A stretch of 64,000 nucleotides of DNA from Micavibrio sp964400125 (GCA_964400125.1 CAYNSR010000005.1:144130-208129), one strand, 5' to 3'. Positions 25,919 to 34,264 are shown, counted from the stretch's first letter. The notes: generated by a model from the sequence alone, not told the origin. Numbers and translations: made by a program.

Positions 25919-27943
25919 TTGATCTCCGGACTTATGCGTCTGGCCCTGACGGGCTGTGTGTTCATTCTTGTCGCCGCCGGGCCGGGTGCTGCGGCGAATG
26001 AACGCATGGCCGGAACCGTTCCGGTCGTCAAACCCGCCGATCCGGATACACCACCCGCCCCCGTCCCCCCGCGCGGAAACGATGATCGCATGGCTGGCGG
26101 CAAGAAGGAACCTGCACCGGCAACCGCCGCACCCGTAAAGGCTCCGGCAAAAACGGCCACAAACGAAAAAAAGAAAACAAACCCCACGCCCGCAAAAACG
26201 GCAAAAAAGACAACCGAAACAAAAACAGCAGAATCAAAAAAACCAGCAGCACCACAGGCTTCCGCTGCGGCCACACCATCTCCTGCCCCCCGGCCGGATA
26301 CGGGAAAAACCATGGACCGCAAGACGCTGGAAAGCCTCGGCCCCCTGACCAACCCGCTCAAGGGCAGTCTCGGCAATGATATGTGGCACGGCTCCAGCCG
26401 CGCGGTGCTAGTGAAATATCTTCCCCTGCTCCCCAATGGCGATGCCGGACGCCCGGCCCAGCTTCTAACCCGGCGCATCCTGCTCAGCAACGGCGATGTC
26501 AAAATGCTGCGCAGTGATTCCGCCCCCGCCGGAAGCCCTGACATTTTCACCTTACGTCTGGAAAAGCTGCTTGAAACGGGGGCTTACGACGATGCGGTGG
26601 AGCTTTATACCTTGATCGAAGGGGAACCCGCGCATGACCGTCTGGGCCGCGCCGGGATCAGGGCGCTGATGTATGGCGGCTATCCGGCGCAGGCCTGCCT
26701 CGAAGCGCGGGCGGTCCATCATGACTTTTCCGATGCCACAGAAGCATCTAACGATCATTTCTGGCAACAGATCGAAAGCATTTGCACCTTCATCCAGATT
26801 CATTCCGCACGGGCCGTTCAGCGCGCCGGAATCCACAATGCCAGTACAAAAACATTCGACCGCACCGCCGTCACCGGCGTCTCCGGCAGCCGCATCCTGA
26901 CCATGCTGGCCAGCCGCCCTGATTACCGTTATACGGTCGGCACGCCAAAGGATATCGAGGAGCTTTCCGATATTGAACGCGCCGTTATCAAGGGCCTTGG
27001 CCGCTTCGACTATTCGCGCCTGAAACTGAAAAAGACTCACGACATCCCCGCATCGGCGCTGATGATTATGGCGACCGACCGCAATCTACCCGCCTATCAC
27101 CGCGCTGTTTTGAATGTTGAGGCAGCGCGGCGCGGCATCATCGACACGGCACGGCTGGCGATGGTTTATACGGATTTGTCCGGAAAAGAAGACAAGCTCG
27201 GCATGGACCCCGCCACACTTGATTTGTGGGACCGCTACGCCCTCTATGCGAAATCCACCGATGTCTCCGAACGCAGAAAAATGGTCGCTGCATTGCTTGA
27301 AAAAACCGACCAGGGCCTGCCTGTGGCATTGCTACCGTTTGCCGATACGGTTTCCGGCATCAACCCCGCTACGCTTTCGCGCAATGCCGTGCGGAATGGC
27401 CTGTTACTGATGCTGTATAGCAGCATTGTACCGCCGGATCGCTGGGTCACGGCATGGACGAAAGGTGATTCGGGTGATTCGGTAAAAAATCGCGATTCGG
27501 TCGCCTTGTATCTGGCAAATGTGCTTTTGGAAAATTTACCCACAAATTCAGTTCCTTTCCCCGACGAGGCCCTGCAACCATGGTTCAAAGGCCCGGAATC
27601 GGTAGAATCTTTGGAAATATGGTCTGTTTTTTCTGGACTTGGCCGCGAAAATGTATTACATAATGTCGCAAGTCATGATGTTTATGAAAAACATGTTGAC
27701 TTGACACTGTCTAACGATTATGTAATGCCTGTGGACGGCTTGCTAGAGCAGATTCGGGAAGCATCGAATAATGATCGCCTGGGTGAAGTTGCTCTGCTTG
27801 CTGCCGTAGCACTTGACGGATATAGCCCGGGCAAGACCCATCCTGGTGTCTTTCGTGAAGTGATACAAAGTCTTGCAACAGTGGGGTTAAAAGAAGAGGC
27901 TCAACAAGTGGCTCTGGGAGTCGTTCTGAGCTTAAAACAATAA
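25919..27943 (+). CDS. Large exported protein of unknown function upstream of xerD
   Basis: 674 residues from a TTG start at 25919 (AAGGA nine bases before); an ATG a few codons later is possible. Signal sequence (about residues 5-25), then a roughly 100-residue Pro/Ala/Lys/Thr-rich low-complexity linker, then a long helical part with repeat-like alpha pairs (VELYTLIEGEPAHDRLGRAG). No catalytic motif recognised. The last ~500 bases are clearly more AT-rich and use different codons from the first 1500, as if the 3' part had a different origin. Ends 16 bases before xerD. Confidence 0.75.
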   Translation: MISGLMRLALTGCVFILVAAGPGAAANERMAGTVPVVKPADPDTPPAPVPPRGNDDRMAGGKKEPAPATAAPVKAPAKTATNEKKKTNPTPAKTAKKTTETKTAESKKPAAPQASAAATPSPAPRPDTGKTMDRKTLESLGPLTNPLKGSLGNDMWHGSSRAVLVKYLPLLPNGDAGRPAQLLTRRILLSNGDVKMLRSDSAPAGSPDIFTLRLEKLLETGAYDDAVELYTLIEGEPAHDRLGRAGIRALMYGGYPAQACLEARAVHHDFSDATEASNDHFWQQIESICTFIQIHSARAVQRAGIHNASTKTFDRTAVTGVSGSRILTMLASRPDYRYTVGTPKDIEELSDIERAVIKGLGRFDYSRLKLKKTHDIPASALMIMATDRNLPAYHRAVLNVEAARRGIIDTARLAMVYTDLSGKEDKLGMDPATLDLWDRYALYAKSTDVSERRKMVAALLEKTDQGLPVALLPFADTVSGINPATLSRNAVRNGLLLMLYSSIVPPDRWVTAWTKGDSGDSVKNRDSVALYLANVLLENLPTNSVPFPDEALQPWFKGPESVESLEIWSVFSGLGRENVLHNVASHDVYEKHVDLTLSNDYVMPVDGLLEQIREASNNDRLGEVALLAAVALDGYSPGKTHPGVFREVIQSLATVGLKEEAQQVALGVVLSLKQ

Positions 27944-27959
27944 AGAAGGAGAATAAGCC

Positions 27960-28946
27960 ATGGCTCGTCCTGGTCGTCCGGCAATGCCGAAACCGAAACT
28001 GCACCCTCTCGTGGACTCGTTCCTCGATATGCTCACGGCCGAGCGTGGGGCAGCAATGAACACCCGCCAGGCTTACTGGCGCGATCTGGCTGATTTCAGC
28101 CTGTATCTGCGCGAGCGCGCCAAAAAAGAAATCGTCGATGCGACACCTGACGAGATCAAATCCTATCTCCGGGATCTTGGTGAAAAAATCCATGTAAAGG
28201 GCCAGAACAAGGCGCAGATCGCGACTCGCACCGTTGCGCGCCGCCTTTCGGCGCTGCGTCAGTTTTACCGTTATCTGGTGTCGGAAAATATCCGCAAGGA
28301 CGACCCTACATCCACCATCGAAAGCCCGAAACAGGCCCGCACCCTGCCCAAGACTCTGTCCGAGTCCGAAGTCAGCATCCTGATCAAAACCGCAAGCCAG
28401 AACGGCGGCGGCGATGCTGTGCGTCTGGTCTGCCTGCTGGAAATGCTGTATGCCACCGGCCTGCGCGTTTCCGAGCTGGTCGGTCTGCCGCAATCGGCGA
28501 TCAATGATGACAAGCAGTTCCTGATGATTGCAGGAAAAGGCGGTCGCGAACGCATGGTTCCGTTGTCCGAACCGGCGCAAAGGGCTCTGGCGAAATATGT
28601 CGATATCCGCCAGCAGTTCATCAGCTCCGAAGACAAGGGCGAACAGAGCCAATGGCTCTTCCCGTCCCGTACATCGGAAAGCGGCCACCTGACCCGCCAG
28701 CGTTTTGCGCAGTTGCTGAAGGATCTGGCGGACACAGCCGGAATCGAAGCCAGCCGCGTCAGCCCGCACATCCTGCGTCACGCCTTCGCGACCCACCTGC
28801 TCTCGAACGGTGCGGATCTGCGCTCGGTCCAAAAGATGCTCGGCCACGCCGACATTGCGACCACGCAAATCTACACCCACATTGTCGGTGACAAGTCCAA
28901 AAAGACGGTCGAGGAAAAACATCCCCTCGCGAAAAAAGCCGTTTAG
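27960..28946 (+). CDS. xerD: Tyrosine recombinase XerD
   Basis: 328 residues. With XerC it resolves chromosome dimers at dif. N-terminal SAM-like core-binding domain (about 1-110), then the catalytic domain with Arg in ATGLRVSELVGL, Lys in GKGGRERMVPL, HILRHAFATHLL (HxxR), His in LGHADIATTQ and the nucleophile Tyr in IYTHI. No phage or integrative element flanks it, so the housekeeping role is favoured. Ribosome site AAGGAG eight bases upstream. Confidence 0.93.
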   Translation: MARPGRPAMPKPKLHPLVDSFLDMLTAERGAAMNTRQAYWRDLADFSLYLRERAKKEIVDATPDEIKSYLRDLGEKIHVKGQNKAQIATRTVARRLSALRQFYRYLVSENIRKDDPTSTIESPKQARTLPKTLSESEVSILIKTASQNGGGDAVRLVCLLEMLYATGLRVSELVGLPQSAINDDKQFLMIAGKGGRERMVPLSEPAQRALAKYVDIRQQFISSEDKGEQSQWLFPSRTSESGHLTRQRFAQLLKDLADTAGIEASRVSPHILRHAFATHLLSNGADLRSVQKMLGHADIATTQIYTHIVGDKSKKTVEEKHPLAKKAV

Positions 28947-28966
28947 GGCCGTAACGCCAGATTATT

Positions 28967-29003
28967 CAAAACAGGCGGACATTGAACATGTCTGCCTGTT
29001 TTG
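28967..29003. terminator. Terminator-like hairpin after xerD
   Basis: Arms CAAAACAGGC and GCCTGTTTTG, extended inward by GGACAT/ATGTCT, loop of a few bases; the right arm ends in a T-run. Confidence 0.7.
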
Positions 29004-29071
29004 CTATGAAGATGCAGATACGTTTAACCACGAAGACACTAGGCTCAGGATCTAACGCAACCTCAATACTG

Positions 29072-29146
29072 CGTCATCCCGAGCGTAGCCGAGGGATCCG
29101 ACCAAGCCGCAATCTGTCAGATCCCTCGGCTACGCTCGGGATGACG
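29072..29146. repeat. Dispersed inverted repeat, family A, copy 1
   Basis: Perfect 27-base inverted arms (29072-29098 and 29120-29146) beginning CGTCATCCCGAGCGTAGCC, with a 21-base loop. The same arm sequence recurs at 52624-52697, and a variant at 42589-42666. REP-like intergenic element between xerD and accA. Confidence 0.9.
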
Positions 29147-29215
29147 GTCCCTGTAGTGGCTTATGTTCATTGTGGTTAAACTTAGTCAAACACCTTAAAA
29201 CCCAGCGGACGTAAA

Positions 29216-30163
29216 ATGAGCAAGCTCGACTTTGAAAAACCGATTCTGGAACTTGAAACCAAAATCGCCGAACTCCGCAACGTTGGCGGTGATGGGGCAA
29301 TCAACATCACCGAAGAAATACGCCGCATGCAACAAAAGGCCGAACGCCTGCTGCAACAGACCTACAGCAAACTGACCCCGGTGCAAAAGGTTCAGGTCGC
29401 CCGCCATCAGGAACGGCCGCATTTTTCCGATTACATCCACGGCATCATCGAAGATTTTACGCCGCTTGCCGGTGATCGCAATTTTGGTGAGGATAAGGCG
29501 CTCCTCGGCGGCCTTGGCCGCTTCAAGGGCCGCTCTGTCGTTATCATGGGCCATGAAAAGGGCAACGACACCGAAAGCCGGATCAAACACAATTTCGGCA
29601 TGGCCCGCCCCGAAGGCTACCGCAAGGCCCAGCGCCTGATGGAAATGGCCAGCCAGTTCCAGCTTCCCGTCATTACGCTGGTTGACACGGCGGGCGCCTA
29701 TCCCGGCGTCGGTGCCGAAGAACGCGGACAGGCCGAAGCCATCGCCAAATCCATTGAATCGTGCCTGCGCACCACCGCGCCCATTGTCTCTGTCGTCATT
29801 GGCGAAGGCGGCTCCGGCGGGGCCATCGCCATCGCCACTGCCGACCGCGTCTATATGCTTGAACACGCGATTTATTCCGTCATCTCTCCGGAAGGCTGCG
29901 CCTCCATCCTGTGGCGCAGTTCCGACCATGCCGACGATGCCGCCACCGCGCTGAAACTCACCGCCGAAGACATGCTCGGCCTGAAACTCATCGACGGCAT
30001 TATTTCCGAACCCCTCGGCGGGGCACACCGGGCCAAGGAACAAACCATTCTCAACGTCTCCCACCAGATCGACCGCGCCCTCGGCGGGCTGATTCCGTGG
30101 GAAATCGCTGCCTTAAAACAATCCCGCCGCGAAAAATTCCTGGCGATGGGGCGCGGGCTTTAG
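29216..30163 (+). CDS. accA: Acetyl-CoA carboxylase carboxyltransferase subunit alpha
   Basis: 315 residues. With AccD it transfers the carboxyl from carboxybiotin to acetyl-CoA, committing carbon to fatty-acid synthesis. The coiled N-terminal region (LDFEKPILELETKIAEL) and the carboxyltransferase core are diagnostic: DTAGAYPGVGAEERGQAEAI, GEGGSGGAIAIATADRVYML and YSVISPEGCASILWR. Confidence 0.97.
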   Translation: MSKLDFEKPILELETKIAELRNVGGDGAINITEEIRRMQQKAERLLQQTYSKLTPVQKVQVARHQERPHFSDYIHGIIEDFTPLAGDRNFGEDKALLGGLGRFKGRSVVIMGHEKGNDTESRIKHNFGMARPEGYRKAQRLMEMASQFQLPVITLVDTAGAYPGVGAEERGQAEAIAKSIESCLRTTAPIVSVVIGEGGSGGAIAIATADRVYMLEHAIYSVISPEGCASILWRSSDHADDAATALKLTAEDMLGLKLIDGIISEPLGGAHRAKEQTILNVSHQIDRALGGLIPWEIAALKQSRREKFLAMGRGL

Positions 30164-30225
30164 CAGGCTGCTGAAAAACCCCTTTTTACTGTCATCCCGG
30201 CGCAAGCCGGGATGCTGGATAAGTG
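30164..30225. repeat. Partial dispersed repeat after accA
   Basis: Starts right after the accA stop. The first 18 bases (CAGGCTGCTGAAAAACCC) are identical to the left end of the element at 55379. They are followed by a CATCCCGGCGCAAGCCGGGATG hairpin-type sequence (30191 onward). No gene is visible in the 178-base accA-atpB gap, and the atpI gene often found before atpB is absent here. Confidence 0.6.
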
Positions 30226-30272
30226 ACATTACAAAAAATCCCTACAAACCTGAAAGAACCAGCTTTGCACGG

Positions 30273-30301
30273 TTGCAAAAGGGTGAAAAACAGGGTACAA
30301 A
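30273..30301 (+). promoter_or_regulatory. Possible promoter of the ATP synthase F0 genes
   Basis: TTGCAA (30273-30278), 17 bases and TACAAA (30296-30301), 40 bases before the atpB GTG. Each box matches the consensus at only four positions. Confidence 0.35.
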
Positions 30302-30341
30302 ACCGCCGAAATAACCGTAACCGACCAAAGGTGTTTGAACC

Positions 30342-31088
30342 GTGGCCGATCCGCTTCACCAGTTTGTTGTCACCAAAATCATCCCTTTGCACGTTGCCGG
30401 GATTGATCTGTCATTCACCAATTCGTCCCTATGGATGATGATTGCCGCCGTTGTTTCGACGGCGCTCCTAACCCTGAGCATGCGCCCTGCCGCGCTGGTC
30501 CCCGGACGGGCGCAGGTCATGGCGGAGATGGTCTATGAATTCGTCGCCAATATGATCCGCGAAAATATCGGCCCCGCAGGGCGGCAATACTTTCCGCTGA
30601 TTTTTACCATGTTCATGATGGTGTTGATGGGGAATATGCTGGGCCTGCTGCCCTATTCCTTCACCTTCACCAGCCAGTTGATCGTGACCGGCGCACTGGC
30701 GCTGTTCATTTTCCTGATGGTGATGGTGCTGGGTATTGTCCGTCATGGCACACATTTTTTCTCTCTGTTTCTGCCGCCCGGCGTTCCGGTCTGGCTGTTT
30801 CCGCTGGTCATCCCGCTGGAAATTGTTTCCTACCTGATCCGCCCGATTACCCTGTCTGTGCGTCTTTTCGCCAACATGATGGCCGGCCACCTGATGCTGA
30901 AAGTCTTTGCGGGGTTCAGCGTTGCAATGATTTCCGCCGGGGCGCTCGGTTGGGTCGGGGCGATGTTCCCGATGCTGTTTAATGCCGTGCTGACAGGCTT
31001 TGAGTTGATGATTGCCCTCATCCACGCTTATGTGTTTTCGGTCCTGTGCTGCCTGTATCTAAAAGATACGGTGGAACTGGCCCACTGA
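30342..31088 (+). CDS. atpB: ATP synthase F0 subunit a
   Basis: 248 residues from a GTG start with AAAGGTG nine bases upstream. Multi-helix membrane subunit forming the proton half-channels. The essential arginine is in SVRLFANMMAGHLML, and the C-terminal helices hold ALIHAYVFSVLCCLYL. First gene of an a-c-b'-b run; the F1 genes are elsewhere, as is usual in Alphaproteobacteria. Confidence 0.97.
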   Translation: MADPLHQFVVTKIIPLHVAGIDLSFTNSSLWMMIAAVVSTALLTLSMRPAALVPGRAQVMAEMVYEFVANMIRENIGPAGRQYFPLIFTMFMMVLMGNMLGLLPYSFTFTSQLIVTGALALFIFLMVMVLGIVRHGTHFFSLFLPPGVPVWLFPLVIPLEIVSYLIRPITLSVRLFANMMAGHLMLKVFAGFSVAMISAGALGWVGAMFPMLFNAVLTGFELMIALIHAYVFSVLCCLYLKDTVELAH

Positions 31089-31131
31089 CCCCTTTAACCA
31101 CGCTAAAACTCTAAAAGAAGGAAAATTGAGT

Positions 31132-31356
31132 ATGGAACTCGAAGCCGCGAAACTGATTGCTGCCGCACTTGCCCTGATGCCCCTCCTTGGCGTCGGTATT
31201 GGTCTCGGCCTGATCTTCTCCGCATACAACGAAGCCGTGGGCCGCAACCCGGGCGCGATGGAACTGCTGGACAAGAAATTCTTCCTTATGTTCGCCCTGA
31301 CCGAAGCTCTGGCGATTTTCGCCCTGCTGATTTCCCTTGTGATCCTGTTTGGTTAA
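31132..31356 (+). CDS. atpE: ATP synthase F0 subunit c
   Basis: 74 residues, two membrane helices. The polar loop YNEAVGRNPGAM is conserved, and the proton-carrying Glu lies in MFALTEALAIFALL. No sodium-type ligand set is evident. AGAAGGA stands nine bases before the ATG at 31132; a TTG two codons earlier is less likely. Confidence 0.97.
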   Translation: MELEAAKLIAAALALMPLLGVGIGLGLIFSAYNEAVGRNPGAMELLDKKFFLMFALTEALAIFALLISLVILFG

Positions 31357-31366
31357 GGGACCGGGA

Positions 31367-32002
31367 ATGAACGCCTTGTCGTTGACAACTGTGCTGAAGC
31401 CCGTTGGTGCCGCGATTGCAGCTCTGCTGTGTCTGGCCGCTTTCGGGATTCAGCGGGCGTTTGCGGCCGAAGACGGTCACGCGGATGCTGCGGAGCATGG
31501 ATCGGGCGGCTTGCCGCAATTCGATCCAACGTCTTTTTCCAGTCAGGTCTTCTGGCTGGCGATTGCCTTTGCACTGATGTATGTGATTTTTTCACGCAAG
31601 ACCCTGCCCGCGATTTCATCGGTTCTTGAAAACCGCCGGGAACAGATCAAAAGCGACCGCGACACGGCGGAAAAACTGAAAAACGAAGCTGAATTCGTCC
31701 TCGAATCCTACGAAAAGGGACTGGATAAGGCGCGCGCCGAATCAGCGCAACTCAGTGTCGGCGCGGTTGAAAACGGTAAGAAACAGGCCGAATCCGCCCT
31801 GCAGGGCTTCCAGCAACGGGCAGAAGAACAGATTGCCGCGCTGGAATCCCGCCTAAAGAACGGCAAGAACGACGCCATGGACGAAATGAACACCATTGCA
31901 GCGGAAATTGCCTCTGCCGCAGCGGAAAAAATCGTCGGCATTTCCACCGATATCGGTCAGGTCAAAAGCGTTGTGCAATCCCTGAGCAAGAAGGCGGCCT
32001 GA
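31367..32002 (+). CDS. atpF': ATP synthase F0 subunit b'
   Basis: 211 residues. Alphaproteobacterial b' (AtpG) with an N-terminal hydrophobic signal-like segment (about 12-33), a membrane helix (VFWLAIAFALMYVIF) and a long charged coiled coil that forms half of the peripheral stalk. AAGGGA lies six bases before the ATG at 31367. It precedes the paralogous b subunit, giving the heterodimeric stalk known in phototrophs and Alphaproteobacteria. Confidence 0.93.
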   Translation: MNALSLTTVLKPVGAAIAALLCLAAFGIQRAFAAEDGHADAAEHGSGGLPQFDPTSFSSQVFWLAIAFALMYVIFSRKTLPAISSVLENRREQIKSDRDTAEKLKNEAEFVLESYEKGLDKARAESAQLSVGAVENGKKQAESALQGFQQRAEEQIAALESRLKNGKNDAMDEMNTIAAEIASAAAEKIVGISTDIGQVKSVVQSLSKKAA

Positions 32003-32004
32003 AG

Positions 32005-32487
32005 ATGTTCGCAGATACGCATACATGGGTCCTGATTTCTTTCCTGCTGTTCGCCGTGATGGCGTTCCGTTTCGGCAAGAACAAGTTTCTGGCCAAGCTC
32101 GATAGCCGGATCGACTCCATCCGCGATGAAATCCGGACGGCGGAGTCCCTGCGCATCGAAGCACAGGAACTTCTGGCGCAATATCAACGCAAGCAACGCG
32201 ACGCCGCCAAAGAAGCGGAAGATATTGTCACCGCCGCGAAATCCGCTGCCGCGCTGATTCAGGCCCAGGCAGAAAAAGACCTCGAGGACATGCTCGCTCG
32301 CAAGGAAACGCAACTGGGCGAACGTCTCCAGCGCATGGAAGAAACCGCCAAGGCGGAAATTCGTGCCTACGCCGCCGAACTGGCGGTCAAGGCCACCTCC
32401 GAAATCATCCAGTCCAAACTGGATCAGGCCGCAAACGACCGTCTGGTTGACGCCTCCATCCGCGCGGTTGCCAGCGAATTGAAATAA
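32005..32487 (+). CDS. atpF: ATP synthase F0 subunit b
   Basis: 160 residues. One N-terminal membrane helix (HTWVLISFLLFAVMAF) followed by a basic turn and a long coiled coil (AESLRIEAQELLAQYQRKQR). Second half of the peripheral stalk. It starts two bases after the b' stop. Confidence 0.95.
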   Translation: MFADTHTWVLISFLLFAVMAFRFGKNKFLAKLDSRIDSIRDEIRTAESLRIEAQELLAQYQRKQRDAAKEAEDIVTAAKSAAALIQAQAEKDLEDMLARKETQLGERLQRMEETAKAEIRAYAAELAVKATSEIIQSKLDQAANDRLVDASIRAVASELK

Positions 32488-32531
32488 CCCCACGCCCCCG
32501 GCGCGGGAATGGCGGATTCGTTTTTTTACGC

Positions 32532-32537
32532 TATACT
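32532..32537 (+). promoter_or_regulatory. -10 element directly before nadD
   Basis: TATACT at 32532-32537, six bases before the ATG at 32544. The upstream -35 is weak. Transcription would begin at or beside the ATG. Confidence 0.35.
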
Positions 32538-32543
32538 TCCCGC

Positions 32544-33158
32544 ATGATCCTTTTTACCCCGCCGCATTTGCTGAACTCCCGCCGCTGGTGCGGCATGCGC
32601 GTTGGTTTGCTGGGTGGGTCGTTCAATCCGCCCCATGCTGGCCATGTGCATGCATCGCATGTTGCCCTGAAATACCTGCAACTCGATTGCATCTGGTGGC
32701 TGGTTACGCCGCAAAATCCGCTCAAACAGGAAACGGGCCGCTATGCCGAACGTCTGGCAGAATGCCGGGCCCTGACGCGGCATTGTCCGCGCATCATTAT
32801 CAGTAATCTGGAATGCCACACCGGAACCCGCCGGAGTGTCGATACGATCAGTGTTTTGAAACGCCGATTTTCCCGGACGGATTTCATCTTTATTGCCGGA
32901 ACCGATATTTTGCCGCAACTGGATCGCTGGCACCGCTGGCGCGATCTGGGCCGCCATGTTCCTCTGGCCTTCATCGCCCGCCCACCCGCCATTGATCTGG
33001 TGCGGCAATCGCGGTTCAGGATGTTGAAAAACGAGAATCGTTTTCCCGCCCACGGCGAAAAACCGTCGCTCGTCCCCGGAAAAACCTATTGGCTGATGCA
33101 TGAAAATCTGCATGGAGAATCCTCGACGGAAGTGAGAAAATTGAATTTCATCAAATAG
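32544..33158 (+). CDS. nadD: Nicotinate-nucleotide adenylyltransferase
   Basis: 204 residues. Forms deamido-NAD from nicotinate mononucleotide and ATP. The nucleotidyltransferase motif GLLGGSFNPPHAGH holds the HxGH signature, and the late segment GESSTEVRKLN corresponds to the ISST.IR motif. The start is uncertain: the ATG at 32544 would be leaderless given the TATACT box, while the ATG at 32595 (MRVGLLGG) fits many homologues but also lacks a ribosome site. Confidence 0.9.
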   Translation: MILFTPPHLLNSRRWCGMRVGLLGGSFNPPHAGHVHASHVALKYLQLDCIWWLVTPQNPLKQETGRYAERLAECRALTRHCPRIIISNLECHTGTRRSVDTISVLKRRFSRTDFIFIAGTDILPQLDRWHRWRDLGRHVPLAFIARPPAIDLVRQSRFRMLKNENRFPAHGEKPSLVPGKTYWLMHENLHGESSTEVRKLNFIK

Positions 33159-33207
33159 TTATACGAAAAATATCCTTTTCCGGTCCGGCGCTGCAACATC
33201 GATTTAT

Positions 33208-33236
33208 TTGAATATCGCGCCAATCAGGCTTACAAT
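33208..33236 (+). promoter_or_regulatory. Strong sigma-70 promoter upstream of rsfS
   Basis: TTGAAT (33208-33213), a 17-base spacer and TACAAT (33231-33236). Transcription would start near 33243, almost 190 bases before rsfS. Confidence 0.6.
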
Positions 33237-33242
33237 TAACTT

Positions 33243-33390
33243 ATGAGATGTTTCTTGCGTGAAACCCATACGGACGGGAGGCCAGCAAAAGCTTGATAAA
33301 AGCCAAAGCCGTCCACCTGAACGTTCTTTGTCGCCATAATGAGGATGACCGCGCCCTTGTGCTTTTGCATATGGGCGCTTATTTCATTAA
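33243..33390 (+). ncRNA. Candidate small RNA or rsfS leader
   Basis: Bounded by the promoter at 33208-33236 and by a 12-pair hairpin with a UUUU loop (arms from GCGCCC to GGGCGC, 33351-33378), followed by the T-rich stretch 33379-33388. Internal pairing is visible: GTTTC/GAAAC at about 33250-33265, and CGGACGG with CCGTCC at 33271-33314. It could be a free small RNA of about 145 nt, an attenuated leader of rsfS, or the transcript of a 17-codon leaderless ORF (33243-33296, MRCFLRETHTDGRPAKA). I do not recognise it as a known family. Confidence 0.4.
33351..33388 (+). terminator. Intrinsic terminator-like hairpin before rsfS
   Basis: GCGCCCTTGTGC and GCATATGGGCGC pair with one mismatch around a TTTT loop. 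The downstream tract TTATTTCATT is T-rich but interrupted. Confidence 0.55.
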
Positions 33391-33430
33391 GGCAGAACCT
33401 AACACCTGACCGGAGGATGCCGACATTTTA

Positions 33431-33805
33431 ATGACTTACACTGACGGACAGAAAAGTCCCGAGAATATTCGAAATCTTGCCATGAGTTCTCTTGATGCGG
33501 ACAAGGCGCAAGATATACAGGTCATCGACCTGAGAGGCCAAAGCTCTCTTGCTGATTTCATGGTCGTCGCCACCGGAACCTCTTCCCGCCATGTCTATGC
33601 GCTGGCCGACAAGCTGGCGGAGCGTTTGTCCAAAACCGGGCTTTCCGACATCAATATCGAAGGCCAAAAGACCAGTGACTGGGTTGTCGTTGATGCGGGC
33701 GATGTGATTATTCATATTTTCCGTGAAGAAGTGCGGAGCTTCTACGCGCTGGAAAAAATGTGGCGCAACCCGACCCACCCCGACATGGAACTGGTCACGG
33801 CCTGA
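33431..33805 (+). CDS. rsfS: Ribosomal silencing factor RsfS
   Basis: 124 residues. Binds ribosomal protein uL14 and blocks subunit joining when nutrients are scarce. Family motifs: DFMVVATGTSSRHVYALAD and DWVVVDAGDVIIHIFREEVRSFYALEKMW. The only GGAGG lies 14 bases before the ATG, unusually far. The start overlaps the stop (TAATG) of an out-of-frame 30-codon ORF beginning at 33339. rsfS-rlmH after nadD is a standard order. Confidence 0.95.
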   Translation: MTYTDGQKSPENIRNLAMSSLDADKAQDIQVIDLRGQSSLADFMVVATGTSSRHVYALADKLAERLSKTGLSDINIEGQKTSDWVVVDAGDVIIHIFREEVRSFYALEKMWRNPTHPDMELVTA

Positions 33806-33826
33806 CGAAACTGTCATTCTTCCCGA

Positions 33827-34264
33827 ATGACCCGGATTGAAATCATCGCCGTCGGGCGTATGAAAAACACGCCTTATGCTGCCGCATGGCAGGAATACCT
33901 GAAACGGACCACATGGCCGGTACTGCTCCATGAACTGGATGTCCGTCAGAATCAGGAACACGCAAAAATTCTCGAAAAAATTCGCGCCGACGCCTTTGTC
34001 TTCGCCCTCGATGAACGCGGAAAACCCCTTTCCAGCATTGATTTCGCGCAGCAGATTCAGACCCAGATGGGTCAGGGACGACCGGCCATCCAGTTTATCA
34101 TCGGCGGTGCAGACGGGCTGAATGACGATATCCGGAAACGTGCGGATTTTCTGCTGTCCTTTGGAATTCAGACTTGGCCTCACATCATGGTCCGCGTTAT
34201 GCTGATGGAACAGATTTACCGCGCCCGGCAGATCAATGCCGGACACCCTTATCACCGGGGCTGA
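33827..34264 (+). CDS. rlmH: 23S rRNA pseudouridine-1915 N3-methyltransferase RlmH
   Basis: 145 residues, SPOUT fold. Methylates the pseudouridine at position 1915 of helix 69. Visible are FALDERGKPLSS, the SAM-binding FIIGGADGL, and the invariant C-terminus ending YHRG. It directly follows rsfS; both act on the mature ribosome. Confidence 0.97.
   Translation: MTRIEIIAVGRMKNTPYAAAWQEYLKRTTWPVLLHELDVRQNQEHAKILEKIRADAFVFALDERGKPLSSIDFAQQIQTQMGQGRPAIQFIIGGADGLNDDIRKRADFLLSFGIQTWPHIMVRVMLMEQIYRARQINAGHPYHRG

Noticed and set aside
27960..28946. XerD as a phage or integron integrase
   Set aside because: No att-like repeats, phage genes or cassette structure are near, and the gene sits in an ordinary housekeeping neighbourhood.
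29072..29146. CRISPR-like repeat
   Set aside because: The repeats are single inverted pairs scattered singly over the window, with no direct tandem repeat-spacer array and no cas gene nearby.
30164..30341. An atpI gene before atpB
   Set aside because: The gap holds only repeat-like sequence and a possible promoter; no frame encodes two hydrophobic helices.
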